Shown: positions 26,048 to 35,421, counted from the first letter of the stretch. The stretch: 64,000 nucleotides of DNA from Corynebacterium jeddahense (GCF_028609865.1 NZ_CP063194.1:1302001-1366000), one strand, 5' to 3'. Notes: generated by a model from the sequence alone, not told the origin. Numbers and translations are program-made.

Positions 26048-26908
26048 CTAGCGTCCGAGGGCCGCCTCAACCTGCGCGACAAGCCGGGCGCGCAGCGGTT
26101 CCGCGCGCGCCGCAAGCCCGCGTTGGCGTGCGACGTACTCCGCCTTACCCTCGGGCGTTTCCACCGCGACGACACCGAGGCCGAGCCCGCGGCAGTCGTA
26201 CGGCGAGGCCTCCATGTCCAGCCTGCGGGCGTCGGCGGCGAGCTCGAAGCAGTCCATGAGCAGCTCGCCCGGCACAAGCGGGCCGAGCTTGAACGCCCAC
26301 TTGTACAGGTCCATGCTCACGTGGACGCACCCGGGCTGGTCGTTGTCCGCCTGCGCCTCGCGGCTGAGCACCGTGAGGTTGAGCGGCACCGCGGCCGGGG
26401 TGAAGAAGCGGTACGCGTCGAAATGGGAGCATTTCAGCTGGTGGGAGCGCACGACCTCGTCGGTGCCGTCCGCACCGAGGCGCAGCGGCAGCCCGTGGCG
26501 GGGGTGGTCGGTGCGGTACACCATCGCCCACTCGTGCATGCCGAAGCAGTCGAAGTGGGCATCGTGCGTAGCGACGGCCCGCAGGAGCTCCGCCACCGCC
26601 TCCACCTCGCTCCCACGGTGGGCGAGGAACCGCTCGAGGTCGAGCGCGACCGTCCCGTCGGGGGCGACGGCGTAGTCCCGCCACCCCGCCTGCGGGAGGT
26701 CGGCGGCGTCCTCGAGCGCGACGCCCACGCCGGGGTGCCAACGCTTGAGGTGCCCCGGGCGCAGTGGGTAATAGTCGAAGAGGAAGTCCCACACTGGGTG
26801 GTACCCGCCGCGGGCGCGCCGCGCGACACGGGGGTCCGCCCACACCGCGGCGCGCGCCTCATGCGCGGCGATGCGGGGCATGTACTCCTCGCGGGCGAGG
26901 ACCTCCAT
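26048..26908 (-). CDS. Conserved actinobacterial protein, often labelled 3-methyladenine DNA glycosylase
   Basis: A 286-residue conserved cytoplasmic protein. Characteristic blocks are GGYHPVWDFLFDYYPLRPGH, CFGMHEWAMVYRTDHPRH, KCSHFDAYRFFTPAAVPLN and VSMDLYKWAFKLGPLVPGE. Databases commonly name this family 3-methyladenine DNA glycosylase, but no helix-hairpin-helix or other glycosylase signature is visible, so that label is doubtful. The many His, Trp and Tyr residues suggest a metal or nucleotide site. Its ATG shares a base with the stop of the upstream CNNM gene (TGATG). Confidence 0.7.
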   Translation of the reverse strand: MEVLAREEYMPRIAAHEARAAVWADPRVARRARGGYHPVWDFLFDYYPLRPGHLKRWHPGVGVALEDAADLPQAGWRDYAVAPDGTVALDLERFLAHRGSEVEAVAELLRAVATHDAHFDCFGMHEWAMVYRTDHPRHGLPLRLGADGTDEVVRSHQLKCSHFDAYRFFTPAAVPLNLTVLSREAQADNDQPGCVHVSMDLYKWAFKLGPLVPGELLMDCFELAADARRLDMEASPYDCRGLGLGVVAVETPEGKAEYVARQRGLAARAEPLRARLVAQVEAALGR

Positions 26909-27960
26909 CACTCGGCCTCGTGGGTCCAGTCGGACACCGTGCCCACGTACTCCTCGATGAGATCCTCGAGCGCGACGACGCCGACGAGGTTGCCGGCGTC
27001 GTGCACCTCCGCCATGTGGGCGCTTCGCCGGTGGAGCAGGGCGAGCGCGTCGTCCATGGACTGCGTGGCCTCGATGGTGGTGAGCGGGCGGATGCGCTTG
27101 AGCGGCACGCGCGGGTCCTGCTCGGGGGATTCCATGAGGTCGAGGATGTCCTTGACGTGGATGTAGCCCGCGAGCGAGGTCGCGTCGATGCGGACAGGGA
27201 AGCGGGAGTAGCCGGTCTCCTGCACGGCCTGCTCGATCGCGGAGAGGCGCACGCCGCGCGGGTCGTAGGGGAGCATCTTCACCCGCTCCAGCGGGATCAT
27301 CGCCTCCTTGAGCTGGCGCGAATCCTGGCGCAGCGCCTTGGCCAGGCGGACCGTCTCCTCGGCGTCGAGCAGCCCCTCCTCGCGCGACTCCTGAATCATG
27401 GACGCGAGCTGCTGCTGGTCGACGGTGGATTCCAGCTCGTCCTTCTGCTCGATGCCGAACAGCCCGAGCGTCTTGCGGGCCACCCAGTTGAGGAACTCGA
27501 GCACCGGCCGGGTGATTTTCACCCACGCCGTCATCGCCGGGGTGAGCCACATGGCGGTCTGCTCCGGGCCGGCGATGGCGATGTTCTTGGGCACCATCTC
27601 GCCGAACAGGATGTGCAGGAACGAGATGATCGCCAGCGCGAGGATGAACGCGACGGGGTGCAGCAGGTTCGCGGGCATCCCGAGCGCGAGGAATGGCCCC
27701 TCGATGTAGGAGGCCACGGCCGGCTCGGCGACCTTGCCGAGCACGAGCGACGCCACCGTGATACCGAACTGGGCGCCGGCGAGGTAGATGGAGAGGTGCT
27801 CGGTGGCGTAGAGCACGTCCTGGGCCTTCGTCTTGCCCTGGGCGAGGAGGGACTCGAGGCGGTCCCGGCGGGAGGAAACGAGGGAGAACTCGGCGCCGAC
27901 GAAGAACGCGTTGACGGCCAGCAGCGCCGCGATGAGGAGGATCGCAAGCCAGATGCTCAT
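26908..27960 (-). CDS. CNNM/CorC-type membrane protein with CBS domains (short form)
   Basis: A 350-residue DUF21-CBS protein. The N-terminal 200 residues hold the CNNM transmembrane domain (LLIAALLAVNAFFVGAEFSL, FGEMVPKNIAI), followed by a CBS pair (about 205-335). It lacks the C-terminal CorC_HlyC domain of its neighbour. Family members export Mg2+ or protect against metal stress. Its ATG follows the stop of the longer paralogue with no gap, so the two probably form a heteromeric or co-regulated pair. Confidence 0.85.
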   Translation of the reverse strand: MSIWLAILLIAALLAVNAFFVGAEFSLVSSRRDRLESLLAQGKTKAQDVLYATEHLSIYLAGAQFGITVASLVLGKVAEPAVASYIEGPFLALGMPANLLHPVAFILALAIISFLHILFGEMVPKNIAIAGPEQTAMWLTPAMTAWVKITRPVLEFLNWVARKTLGLFGIEQKDELESTVDQQQLASMIQESREEGLLDAEETVRLAKALRQDSRQLKEAMIPLERVKMLPYDPRGVRLSAIEQAVQETGYSRFPVRIDATSLAGYIHVKDILDLMESPEQDPRVPLKRIRPLTTIEATQSMDDALALLHRRSAHMAEVHDAGNLVGVVALEDLIEEYVGTVSDWTHEAE

Positions 27961-29331
27961 TTACGCGACCTCCTCCGGCGGGACGGGGCGCAGCATGACG
28001 CGGTCGATGCGCCGCCCGTCCATCTCCGTGACCTGGGCGAGCCAGTCGCCGGCACCGGCGGACTGGAACTCCTCCTGGAAGCTTGCGACGGACTCGTGGA
28101 GCACCACCTCGTCGCCGACCTCGGGGATGCGCCCGAGCGTCGCCATGACCAGGCCGCCGAGGGTCTCGTATGGGCCGTCAGGGGCGGTGTAGCCGATGCG
28201 CTCCGCGAGCTCGTCGAGACGCACGAGCCCCGCGACCTGCCACGACGTGCCGAGGCGGGCGAAGTCCCGCTCGCCCTCGCGGTCGTCGTACTCGTCGTAG
28301 ACCTCGCCCAGGATCTCCTCGACCAGGTCCTCGATGGTGACCAGGCCTTGCGTGCCGCCGTACTCGTCGGCGACGAGCACGACCTGGGATCCCGCGGAGC
28401 GCACCCGGTTGAGCACCGAGTCGCCGTCGAGGGTGCCCGGCACGAACGGCACGCGGCGGGCCAGCGTGGCCAGGCGGGTGGTGGCGCGCTCCTCGCGTGG
28501 CACCGAGAACGCGTCCTTGATGTGCACGACGCCGAGCGTGTCGTCGAGGTCGCCGCGGCGAACGGGGAAGCGGGAGTGGCCCGTCTCCCGGGCGAGGCTG
28601 ATGAGGTCGGCCACGGTGTCGTCGGCATCGAGCGAGTCGATGGTGGAGCGCGGCGTCATCACCTCCTCCGCCGTGGTCTCGCCGAAGCGCAGGGAGCGGT
28701 CGATCACGGCTGCCGTCGCCGCGTCGAGGCCACCCGCCTCCGCGGAGCTGCGCACCATCGCGCCGAGCTCCTGGGAGGACCGCGCGGACGCGAGCTCGTC
28801 GGCAGGCTCCATGCCCATCTTGCGCACCACCCAGTTCGCCGACGCGTTGAGCAGGTCGATGAAGGGCTTGGCCCCGACGTTGAACCAGTGCACCGGGGGC
28901 ACGACCACTCGCGCCGTGGCGAGCGGGTCGGTGATGGCGATGTTCTTCGGCACCAGCTCGCCGAACACCATGGACAGCAGCGTCGCCACGATGAGCGCGA
29001 GAATGACCGCCACCGTCTGCGAGGCGTTCGCGCCGAGCCCGATGAGCTCGAGCAGCGGGGTGAAGAACTTGCCCAAGACGGGCTCCGCGAGGAAGCCCGC
29101 GGCGAGCGTGGTCACGGTGATACCCAGCTGGGCGCCGGAAAGCGTGAACGAGAGGTTGCCGTGGTCGCGGGCGACGGCGTGCGCGGTGGCGTCCCCGCGC
29201 TCCTTGAGGTCCGCCTCAATGGTGGAGCGCTCGAGGCCCGTCATCGCGAACTCGACGGCCACGAACAGGCCGGTCGAGGCGGTGAGCAGCACGAAGGCCG
29301 CGAGGGAAAGAATGGATACGACTATGTCCAT
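27961..29331 (-). CDS. CNNM/HlyC/CorC-family membrane protein with CBS and CorC_HlyC domains
   Basis: A 456-residue full-length member: DUF21 transmembrane domain (about 1-200; FVLLTASTGLFVAVEFAMTG, FGELVPKNIAI), CBS pair (about 215-340; VMTPRSTIDSLDADD, VLVADEYGGTQGLV) and the C-terminal CorC_HlyC transporter-associated domain. It is predicted to act in Mg2+ efflux or metal homeostasis. It is the first of the paired genes; the DEAD-box helicase gene lies 17 nt upstream on the same strand. Confidence 0.87.
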   Translation of the reverse strand: MDIVVSILSLAAFVLLTASTGLFVAVEFAMTGLERSTIEADLKERGDATAHAVARDHGNLSFTLSGAQLGITVTTLAAGFLAEPVLGKFFTPLLELIGLGANASQTVAVILALIVATLLSMVFGELVPKNIAITDPLATARVVVPPVHWFNVGAKPFIDLLNASANWVVRKMGMEPADELASARSSQELGAMVRSSAEAGGLDAATAAVIDRSLRFGETTAEEVMTPRSTIDSLDADDTVADLISLARETGHSRFPVRRGDLDDTLGVVHIKDAFSVPREERATTRLATLARRVPFVPGTLDGDSVLNRVRSAGSQVVLVADEYGGTQGLVTIEDLVEEILGEVYDEYDDREGERDFARLGTSWQVAGLVRLDELAERIGYTAPDGPYETLGGLVMATLGRIPEVGDEVVLHESVASFQEEFQSAGAGDWLAQVTEMDGRRIDRVMLRPVPPEEVA

Positions 29332-29348
29332 CGGGGTGCATCTGCGCC

Positions 29349-30659
29349 TTAGCCGGCGTTACTCCTTCGGTTCCTGTTCCCGCCGCGGTTGCGGGAGGGC
29401 CTGCGCCTGCCGCGGCCCGACCCGCCGGCGGCGTTGGGCCGCTGCGGCTGGCGCTGCCCCTTGCCCTGCGGTTGGCCCGGCGGGGGCAGGGGCGATCCCT
29501 GCGGGACGCGTGCACCGGTAATGGTAACCAACTGCGGCGACATCGGTTCGACCTCGACGGCGGGCGCGTCCACGCCCGCCTTGCGCAGGAGCTGGTCGAC
29601 CTCCTTGCGCTGCTCGTCCATCACCAGCGTGACGACGGTACCGGAGGTGCCCGCGCGCGCAGTACGGCCAGCGCGGTGCAGGTAGGCCTTGTGCTCCGCC
29701 GGGGGATCGACGTGGACCACCAGGGAGACGTCGTCGACGTCGATGCCGCGCGCCGCGATGTCCGTGGCCACGAGCACCGGCGTCGAGCCGTCCGAGAACC
29801 CCTCGAGCGCGCGGGTGCGCGCGCCCTGGCCCTTGTCGCCGTGGAGGCCCTGCGCGTTGATGCCGGCCCGGCGCAGCTTCTTCACCTGGCGGTCCACACC
29901 GTGCTTCGTGCGCATGAACATGATGGTCTTGCCCTCGCGGGCCGCGATCTGGAGCACGATCTCGCCGCGCTCCTCGCGTCCGCCCACGAGCAGGCGGTAG
30001 TGCTCCATCGTGTCCACCGCGGCCTCCGCAGGCGCGGTGGAGTGCGTCACCGGGTCGTGCATGTAGCGGTCGACGAGCTTCTGAACGTCCCCGTCCAGGG
30101 TGGCGGAGAACAACAGGCGCTGCCCGTCCTTGGGAGTGCGGTCGAGCAGCTTGCGCACCTGGGGCAGAAAGCCCATGTCCGCCATCTGGTCCGCCTCGTC
30201 CAGGGCGGTGATCTCCACCGCGTCGAAGAAGAGCTTCTTCTGGTTGATGAGGTCCTCGGCGCGCCCCGGGGTGGCCACCAGAAGATCGACCGGCGAGGCG
30301 AGCGCGCGGATGTGCTGGTTGATGTTCACGCCGCCGACGACGTCAAAGACGCGCAGGCCGAGGGCGGCCGCCGGTGCGTCGAGACGCTCGCGGATCTGCG
30401 CGGCGAGCTCGCGGGTGGGGGCGAGGACGAGACCGCGCGGGTGGCCCGGCTTCGACGGCGCGCCCGCGAGGCGCGCAAGCATGGGCAGGCCGAACGTGAA
30501 CGTCTTGCCCGAGCCTGTCGGCCCGCGCCCGAGCACGTCGCGTCCGGCGAGCGCGTCCGGGATCGCTGCCTCCTGGATGGGGAAGGGCTCGGTGATGCCC
30601 TCCTTGCGCAGGACGTTGACGATGTCGCGGGGGAGGCCGAGGTCGGCGAACGTAGTCAT
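29349..30659 (-). CDS. DEAD-box RNA helicase, RhlE-like
   Basis: A 436-residue DEAD-box helicase: Q motif (FPIQEAAIPDAL), motif I (GPTGSGKTFTFG), motif Ia (APTRELAAQI), motif II as DEAD (ITALDEADQMADMGF), motif III (LLFSATLD), motif VI (HRAGRTARAG). The C-terminal 50 residues are rich in Arg, Gly, Asn and Pro and should bind RNA non-specifically. The likely role is rRNA or mRNA remodelling. ATG 30659 has a TAGACT hexamer 7 nt upstream and no ribosome site. Confidence 0.9.
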   Translation of the reverse strand: MTTFADLGLPRDIVNVLRKEGITEPFPIQEAAIPDALAGRDVLGRGPTGSGKTFTFGLPMLARLAGAPSKPGHPRGLVLAPTRELAAQIRERLDAPAAALGLRVFDVVGGVNINQHIRALASPVDLLVATPGRAEDLINQKKLFFDAVEITALDEADQMADMGFLPQVRKLLDRTPKDGQRLLFSATLDGDVQKLVDRYMHDPVTHSTAPAEAAVDTMEHYRLLVGGREERGEIVLQIAAREGKTIMFMRTKHGVDRQVKKLRRAGINAQGLHGDKGQGARTRALEGFSDGSTPVLVATDIAARGIDVDDVSLVVHVDPPAEHKAYLHRAGRTARAGTSGTVVTLVMDEQRKEVDQLLRKAGVDAPAVEVEPMSPQLVTITGARVPQGSPLPPPGQPQGKGQRQPQRPNAAGGSGRGRRRPSRNRGGNRNRRSNAG

Positions 30660-30666
30660 TCGGGCC

Positions 30667-30672
30667 AGTCTA
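30667..30672 (-). promoter_or_regulatory. Putative -10 element, leaderless DEAD-box helicase
   Basis: TAGACT on the - strand lies 7 nt before the helicase ATG. The identical hexamer and spacing occur before gnd just upstream. Confidence 0.45.
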
Positions 30673-30690
30673 CGCGGTGGCACCCGCCCG

Positions 30691-32163
30691 CTAGTAGCTG
30701 AGTTCCTCGCGCTCGCCGGACCAGGTGGTGTGGAAGGTACCCTCCATGTCCACGCGGCGGTAGGTGTGCGCGCCGAAGAAGTCGCGCTGGCCCTGGATGA
30801 GCGCCGCCGGCAGGCGGTCCGCACGCAGCGAGTCGTAGTAGGACAGTGAGGACGCGAACACCGGCACCGGCAGGCCGAGCTGCGTAGCTACAACCACGAC
30901 GCGGCGCCACGAATCCACCAGGCCCTTTTCCAGCTCGCCCTTGAAGTACGGGTCGAGCAGCAGCGACGGCAGCTCCGGGTCGCGCTCGTACGCCTCGGTG
31001 ATGCGGTCGAGGAACTTCGCGCGGATGATGCAGCCGCCGCGCCAGATGCGCGCGAGATCACCCGGCTTGATGCCCCAGTCGTGCTCCTGCGAGCCCGCGT
31101 TGATCTCGTCGAAGCCCTGCGCGTACGCCACGAGCTTCGAGGCGTAGAGCGCGCGCCGCACATCCTCGACGAACGCCTGCGTATCGACGCCCAGGGACGC
31201 CAACGTCGACACCTCGCCCGCCGGCAGCCCGGCCTCGTGCGCCGCCTCGCGCTGGGCCAGCGCGGAAGACAATGCGCGGGCGAAGACGGCCTCGCCGATG
31301 CCGGTGGTGGGCACGCCGAGGTCGAGCGCCTCCTTCACCGTCCAGCGGCCCGTGCCTTTCTGCCCGGCGGCGTCGACGATGACGTCGATGAACGGCTGGC
31401 CGGTGCGGGCGTCGACCTGGCGCAGCACCTCGGCGGTGATCTCGATGAGGTAGGAGTCCAGGTCGCCCTTGTTCCATTCCGCGAAGATGTCGGCGATCTG
31501 GGCGGGCTCGAGCCCGGCCGCGTAGCGCAGCAGGTGGTAGGCCTCGCCGATGACCTGCATGTCGGCGTACTCGATGCCGTTGTGCACCATCTTCACAAAG
31601 TGGCCGGCGCCGTCCGGGCCGATGTGGGTCACGCACGGCACGCCGTCGACCTTCGCGGCGATGTCCTCGAGCAGCGGGCCGAGCGTCTCCCAGGACTCCG
31701 CCGGGCCGCCCGGCATGATCGACGGGCCGCGCAGCGCGCCCTCCTCGCCGCCGGAGATGCCTGCGCCGACGAAGTGGCGGCCTGTGGCGGCCACCTCGCG
31801 CTCGCGGCGGATGGTGTCGGTAAACAGCGAGTTGCCGCCGTCGATGATGATGTCGCCCTCGTCCATGGCGTCGACAAGCTGGGCGATGACGGCGTCGGTC
31901 GCGGGGCCAGCCTGGACCATGATCACGGCCTTGCGGGGGCGCTCGAGCGAGGCGACGAACTCCTCGATCGTCTCAGCCGGGATGAAGTCGCCCTCGGCGC
32001 CGAACTCCTCCATCACCGCGCGCGTCTTTTCCGGCGAGCGGTTGTAGATGGCCACGGTGTGGCCCTTCGAGGCGAAGTTGCGGGCGAGGTTCGAGCCCAT
32101 CACCGCCATGCCGACGACGCCGATGTGTGCGAGGTGCTGCTGTGCAGAAGCGGGGGTAGTCAT
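30691..32163 (-). CDS. gnd: 6-phosphogluconate dehydrogenase, decarboxylating
   Basis: A 490-residue enzyme of the oxidative pentose phosphate pathway, converting 6-phosphogluconate to ribulose 5-phosphate with NADPH formation. Nucleotide-binding motif HIGVVGMAVMGSNLARNFAS, substrate and catalytic block GISGGEEGALRGPSIMPGG, and KMVHNGIEYADMQVIGEAY are all intact. Length is normal for the long, homodimeric type. It is divergent from the thioesterase gene with 42 bp between starts. Confidence 0.95.
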   Translation of the reverse strand: MTTPASAQQHLAHIGVVGMAVMGSNLARNFASKGHTVAIYNRSPEKTRAVMEEFGAEGDFIPAETIEEFVASLERPRKAVIMVQAGPATDAVIAQLVDAMDEGDIIIDGGNSLFTDTIRREREVAATGRHFVGAGISGGEEGALRGPSIMPGGPAESWETLGPLLEDIAAKVDGVPCVTHIGPDGAGHFVKMVHNGIEYADMQVIGEAYHLLRYAAGLEPAQIADIFAEWNKGDLDSYLIEITAEVLRQVDARTGQPFIDVIVDAAGQKGTGRWTVKEALDLGVPTTGIGEAVFARALSSALAQREAAHEAGLPAGEVSTLASLGVDTQAFVEDVRRALYASKLVAYAQGFDEINAGSQEHDWGIKPGDLARIWRGGCIIRAKFLDRITEAYERDPELPSLLLDPYFKGELEKGLVDSWRRVVVVATQLGLPVPVFASSLSYYDSLRADRLPAALIQGQRDFFGAHTYRRVDMEGTFHTTWSGEREELSY

Positions 32164-32170
32164 GGCTCGC

Positions 32171-32197
32171 AGTCTACGCGGGCCCAGCCCGTATCAT
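32171..32197. promoter_or_regulatory. Divergent leaderless -10 elements (gnd / thioesterase)
   Basis: On the - strand TAGACT (32176-32171) lies 7 nt before the gnd ATG. On the + strand TATCAT (32192-32197) lies 8 nt before the thioesterase ATG. No ribosome site precedes either start. Confidence 0.5.
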
Positions 32198-32205
32198 CGG
32201 CGGGT

Positions 32206-32652
32206 ATGGACCTCACCGACTGCAGGCTGTACGACGACATCATCGACCCGCCGCTGAGCGACGACGAGCTCGCGGCGATTAACGCCGCGAACGTCGACTT
32301 CGCGCAGGGGCTCGGGTTGCAGCTCACGTACTGTTCGGCCACCCGGCTCGAGGCGAGCCTGCTCGTCGAGGCGCGCCACCTCCAGCCGACAGGCGTCGTC
32401 AACGGGGGCGTCTATTGCGCGATAGGCGAGACCACCGCCTCCATCGCGGCCGTCGCCGCCACGGCCAAGCCCGCGGTCGGCATGAGCAACTACACCGACC
32501 TGCTCGCCGGGGTGCGCGAAGGGGAGACGATCCGGGCGGTGGCCGAGCCGGTGCACACCGGCAAGCGGACGCACCTGTGGCGCGTGGAGATGCGCGCCGG
32601 CGACCGCCTCGCCGCCGTGACCAACCTCAAGCTGATGATCCTGGACCGATGA
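32206..32652 (+). CDS. PaaI-type hotdog-fold thioesterase
   Basis: A 148-residue single hotdog domain of the PaaI group, with the helix block PTGVVNGGVYCAIGETTASIAA and the strand GKRTHLWRVEMRAGDRLAAVTNLKLMIL. Expected to hydrolyse an acyl- or aryl-CoA ester; the substrate is unknown. The canonical HGG of PaaI is NGG here, as in many related proteins. ATG 32206 lies 8 nt after TATCAT. The gene sits next to gnd in corynebacteria. Confidence 0.8.
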   Translation: MDLTDCRLYDDIIDPPLSDDELAAINAANVDFAQGLGLQLTYCSATRLEASLLVEARHLQPTGVVNGGVYCAIGETTASIAAVAATAKPAVGMSNYTDLLAGVREGETIRAVAEPVHTGKRTHLWRVEMRAGDRLAAVTNLKLMILDR

Positions 32653-32656
32653 TGGC

Positions 32657-33730
32657 CTACAGCCAGTGGTTCTTGCGGAACCACCAGAACATCAGCGCCA
32701 TCGCGGCGAGCATGACCACGAGGGCGAGGGGGTAGCCGAAGGACCACTTCAGCTCGGGCATCTCCTCGAAGTTCATGCCGTAGATGCCGGCGATGAGCGT
32801 CGGCACCGCGGCCATGCCGACGACGGCGGAGATCGTGCGCATGTCCGCGTTCTGCTGCATGGTCACCTTCGCCACCGAGGCGTCGAGCAGCGAGGTGAGC
32901 CGCTCGTCGAAGCCGGAGAGGCGGTCCGAGACGATGGTCGCGTTGTCCTGCACGTCCCGGAAGTAGGAGCGCAGCGCCTTGCGCAGCAGGTCCTTGTTGT
33001 TGGTCAGGCCGTTGCGCAGGGCGGGTGCGAGGGGGTCGATCGCGTGGCGCATCTCCAAGACCTCTCGCTTGTAGCTGTAGATCTTGTCGATGTTGATGGT
33101 GTGCCGCGGCGTGAACACCTCGTTTTCCAGTTCGTCGACGTCGTCCTCGAGGAAGTCCGTGACCTTGAGGTAGTTGTCCACCAGGTAGTCGGACACGGCC
33201 CACGCGACGGCGGTGGGGCCGAGGACTGCGAGGTCTTCCTCCTCCTCCAGCTTCGCCGTGAGGTCGGGCAGGTGCGCGTTGTGGCGGATGGTGATGGCGA
33301 ATCGCTCGCCGACGATCATCTGCACCTCTCCGGTGGAAATGATCTCGCGGGCGTCCGCTACTTCCTCGTCGTCGCGGTAGGAAACCGAGCGCACGACCAT
33401 GAACAGCTGCTCGTCGTTGCGCTCGATCTTCGGGCGCTGGTGCGCGTCCACGACGTCGTCGACCACGAGGTCCTCGACGTCGAAGATCTCCGCGATCTTC
33501 TCCATCTGCTCGTTCGTCGGCTCCTTGAGGCTGAGCCAGACGAAGGCGTTCTCGTAGCGCTCCACGACTTCGAGGGCGTGCGCCATGCGCACGTTTCCGG
33601 GCTGGCGCTTGCCGTCCACGAACACGCGGCAGAAGTCGATCTGTCTCTCCAGCGGCACGGGGATGGTCGGGCGCCTCGGGGGCTCAACCCTCTTCGGTCG
33701 TTGACCCGGCATTGGAATACGCGGTGGCAT
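32657..33730 (-). CDS. corA: CorA-family magnesium/cobalt transporter
   Basis: A 357-residue CorA channel. A large cytoplasmic N-terminal domain (about 1-295, ending in the long helix) precedes two C-terminal membrane helices. The signature YGMNF is present after the first (VPTLIAGIYGMNFEE), and the short positively charged tail RKNHWL is typical. It mediates Mg2+ influx. The stop is 4 bp from the convergent thioesterase stop. AAAGGGGGC before the ATG is a plausible ribosome site. Confidence 0.9.
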   Translation of the reverse strand: MPPRIPMPGQRPKRVEPPRRPTIPVPLERQIDFCRVFVDGKRQPGNVRMAHALEVVERYENAFVWLSLKEPTNEQMEKIAEIFDVEDLVVDDVVDAHQRPKIERNDEQLFMVVRSVSYRDDEEVADAREIISTGEVQMIVGERFAITIRHNAHLPDLTAKLEEEEDLAVLGPTAVAWAVSDYLVDNYLKVTDFLEDDVDELENEVFTPRHTINIDKIYSYKREVLEMRHAIDPLAPALRNGLTNNKDLLRKALRSYFRDVQDNATIVSDRLSGFDERLTSLLDASVAKVTMQQNADMRTISAVVGMAAVPTLIAGIYGMNFEEMPELKWSFGYPLALVVMLAAMALMFWWFRKNHWL

Positions 33731-33877
33731 GGCTCAGCCCCCTTTCGTTCGTGCGAGGGGCCGGCACGCCGGAGCGCGGACCCCAATTGCGGCGGAGAGT
33801 GCGCACGCGGGGCGCGCTCGACAACCTAGGTGATATTACGCGCGCGGAGCCGGTTGTCTACCGGGGGTACGGCCGTC

Positions 33878-33925
33878 AAAGAAACCCCGCTGTGCAGCCG
33901 GCGTAAGCCGGTTGCATAGCGGGGG
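33878..33925 (-). terminator. Rho-independent terminator of ndh
   Basis: On the - strand a long near-perfect stem (CCCCGCTATGCAACCGGC pairing with GCCGGCTGCACAGCGGGG) encloses a TTAC loop and is followed by TTTCTTT. It lies 18 nt after the ndh stop. The remaining intergenic sequence to corA (33731-33877) shows nothing clear beyond the corA leader. Confidence 0.88.
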
Positions 33926-33942
33926 AGGGAAGCAGCGGCGGG

Positions 33943-35295
33943 CTACTTCGATTCGGCGGTCTGCGCGTCGACGGAGGTGCGGCCCTCGAGCTGCACGTCG
34001 GTGACGGCGAGGTTGTGGCGCGTGCGGGAGAACGCGTTGATGGTCCACTCGTTCGCCGCGACCAGGCGGTTGCGGGTGCCGGTGAGGAAGGAGAGGTGGA
34101 CGCCGAGCCACATCAGCCAGCCGATGAAGCCGGAGATCTCAACCTTGCCCATCTTCACCACCGCGTTGAAGCGGTTGATGATGGCCATGGAGCCCTTGTC
34201 GAAGTAGTTGAACGGGTCGCGGCTCTCCGGAGTGACGTCGTGCTCGACTTGCTCCTTGATGGTCTTGCCCACGTACGCGCCGGACTGGATGGCCACCTGG
34301 GCCACGCCCGGCAGGCGGTCGCGGCTCATCATGTCGCCGACGATGAACACGTCGTGGTCGTCGCCCACGGTGAGGTCGGCGTTGACCGGGACCTTGCCGG
34401 AGCGCTCCGCCTCGACGCCGAGCTGATCCGCGATCTGCTTGCCCAGCGGGGAAGCGGCCACACCGGCGGACCAGATCTTGGTCGGGGTGTTAATCGTGTG
34501 CTCCTGCTCGGTCTTCATGTCCTTGTAGGTCACGGAGTCCGCGTCGACGTTGGTCACCATCGCGTTGAGGATGACGGTGACGCCGGCCTTCTCCAGCAGG
34601 CGCTGCGCCTTCTTGCCCAGGCGCTTGCCAAACGGCGGCAGCACCTGCGGAGCGCCGTCGAGCAGGTAGATCTTGGCCTGCTCGGTACTGAAGGAGTAGC
34701 GGCCGGAGGTGAACGCGCGGTGCGCCATCTCGGCGACCTGGCCGGCGAGCTCCACGCCGGTCGGGCCAGCGCCCACGATGACGAAGGTGAGCTCGCGGTC
34801 GCGCTCCTCCGGGGTCTCCGCCAGTTCCGCGCGCTCGAAGGCGGCGATGAGGCGGGCGCGGATCTCAAACGCGTGGTCGAGGGTCTTCAGGCCCGGGGCG
34901 AACTCGGCGAACTGGTCGTTGCCGAAGTAGGATTGGCCGGCGCCGGCCGCGACGACGAGCGAGTCGTAGCCGAACGTGGACTCCTTGCCGCCCTCGACGG
35001 AGGTGACGGTCTTCGCCTTGACGTCGACGGACTCGACGTTGCCGCGGACGATGCGAACGTTCTGCTGGCCCGCGAACATCTGGCGGATGTCGCCGGTGAC
35101 CTCGCCGGACGACATCAGGCCGGTGGCCACCTGGTAGAGCAGCGGCGGGAACAGGTGGTGGTTGGTGTTGTTGATCAGCGTGATGTCGACGTCTGCGTCT
35201 GCGAGTTCCTTCGCAGCGTTGACGCCGCCGAAGCCGGCGCCGACGATAACGACGTGGTGGCGGCTACCTTCGGGGCGGTGCACCGTAGAGGCCAT
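33943..35295 (-). CDS. ndh: Type II NADH dehydrogenase
   Basis: A 450-residue NDH-2 that passes electrons from NADH to menaquinone without proton pumping. FAD motif VVIVGAGFGGVNAAKELADA near the start, NADH motif FVIVGAGPTGVELAGQVAEM in the middle, and the C-terminal FAD block VFIVGDMMSRDRLPGVAQVA are all present; a C-terminal amphipathic region would hold it to the membrane. ATG 35295 follows GAGGAGAG. Corynebacteria use NDH-2 as their only NADH dehydrogenase, so this is likely a key respiratory gene. Confidence 0.93.
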   Translation of the reverse strand: MASTVHRPEGSRHHVVIVGAGFGGVNAAKELADADVDITLINNTNHHLFPPLLYQVATGLMSSGEVTGDIRQMFAGQQNVRIVRGNVESVDVKAKTVTSVEGGKESTFGYDSLVVAAGAGQSYFGNDQFAEFAPGLKTLDHAFEIRARLIAAFERAELAETPEERDRELTFVIVGAGPTGVELAGQVAEMAHRAFTSGRYSFSTEQAKIYLLDGAPQVLPPFGKRLGKKAQRLLEKAGVTVILNAMVTNVDADSVTYKDMKTEQEHTINTPTKIWSAGVAASPLGKQIADQLGVEAERSGKVPVNADLTVGDDHDVFIVGDMMSRDRLPGVAQVAIQSGAYVGKTIKEQVEHDVTPESRDPFNYFDKGSMAIINRFNAVVKMGKVEISGFIGWLMWLGVHLSFLTGTRNRLVAANEWTINAFSRTRHNLAVTDVQLEGRTSVDAQTAESK

Positions 35296-35415
35296 GTGAA
35301 TTCTCTCCTCGTGGTCTTGGACGTGTAGTTGGAACGGGCTACATCCTACGCGTCTGTTCGGACACACTCAGCGCGGCCACCGCCGTGGCTCACCTGTGGG
35401 CGCGCGCCCGGGCGC

Positions 35416-35421
35416 TAGCAT
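35416..35421 (+). promoter_or_regulatory. Putative -10 element, leaderless CFA-synthase-like gene
   Basis: TAGCAT lies 7 nt before ATG 35429, which has no ribosome site. The element is 120 bp from the divergent ndh start. Confidence 0.45.

Noticed and set aside
26048..26908. 3-methyladenine DNA glycosylase as a firm function
   Set aside because: No glycosylase motif is visible; the common database label is not supported by the sequence.
26764..29352. An 862-codon open frame on the + strand opposite the CNNM genes
   Set aside because: Composition is that of a shadow frame (Arg, His, Glu, Val runs) and it runs opposite well-supported genes with domain matches.
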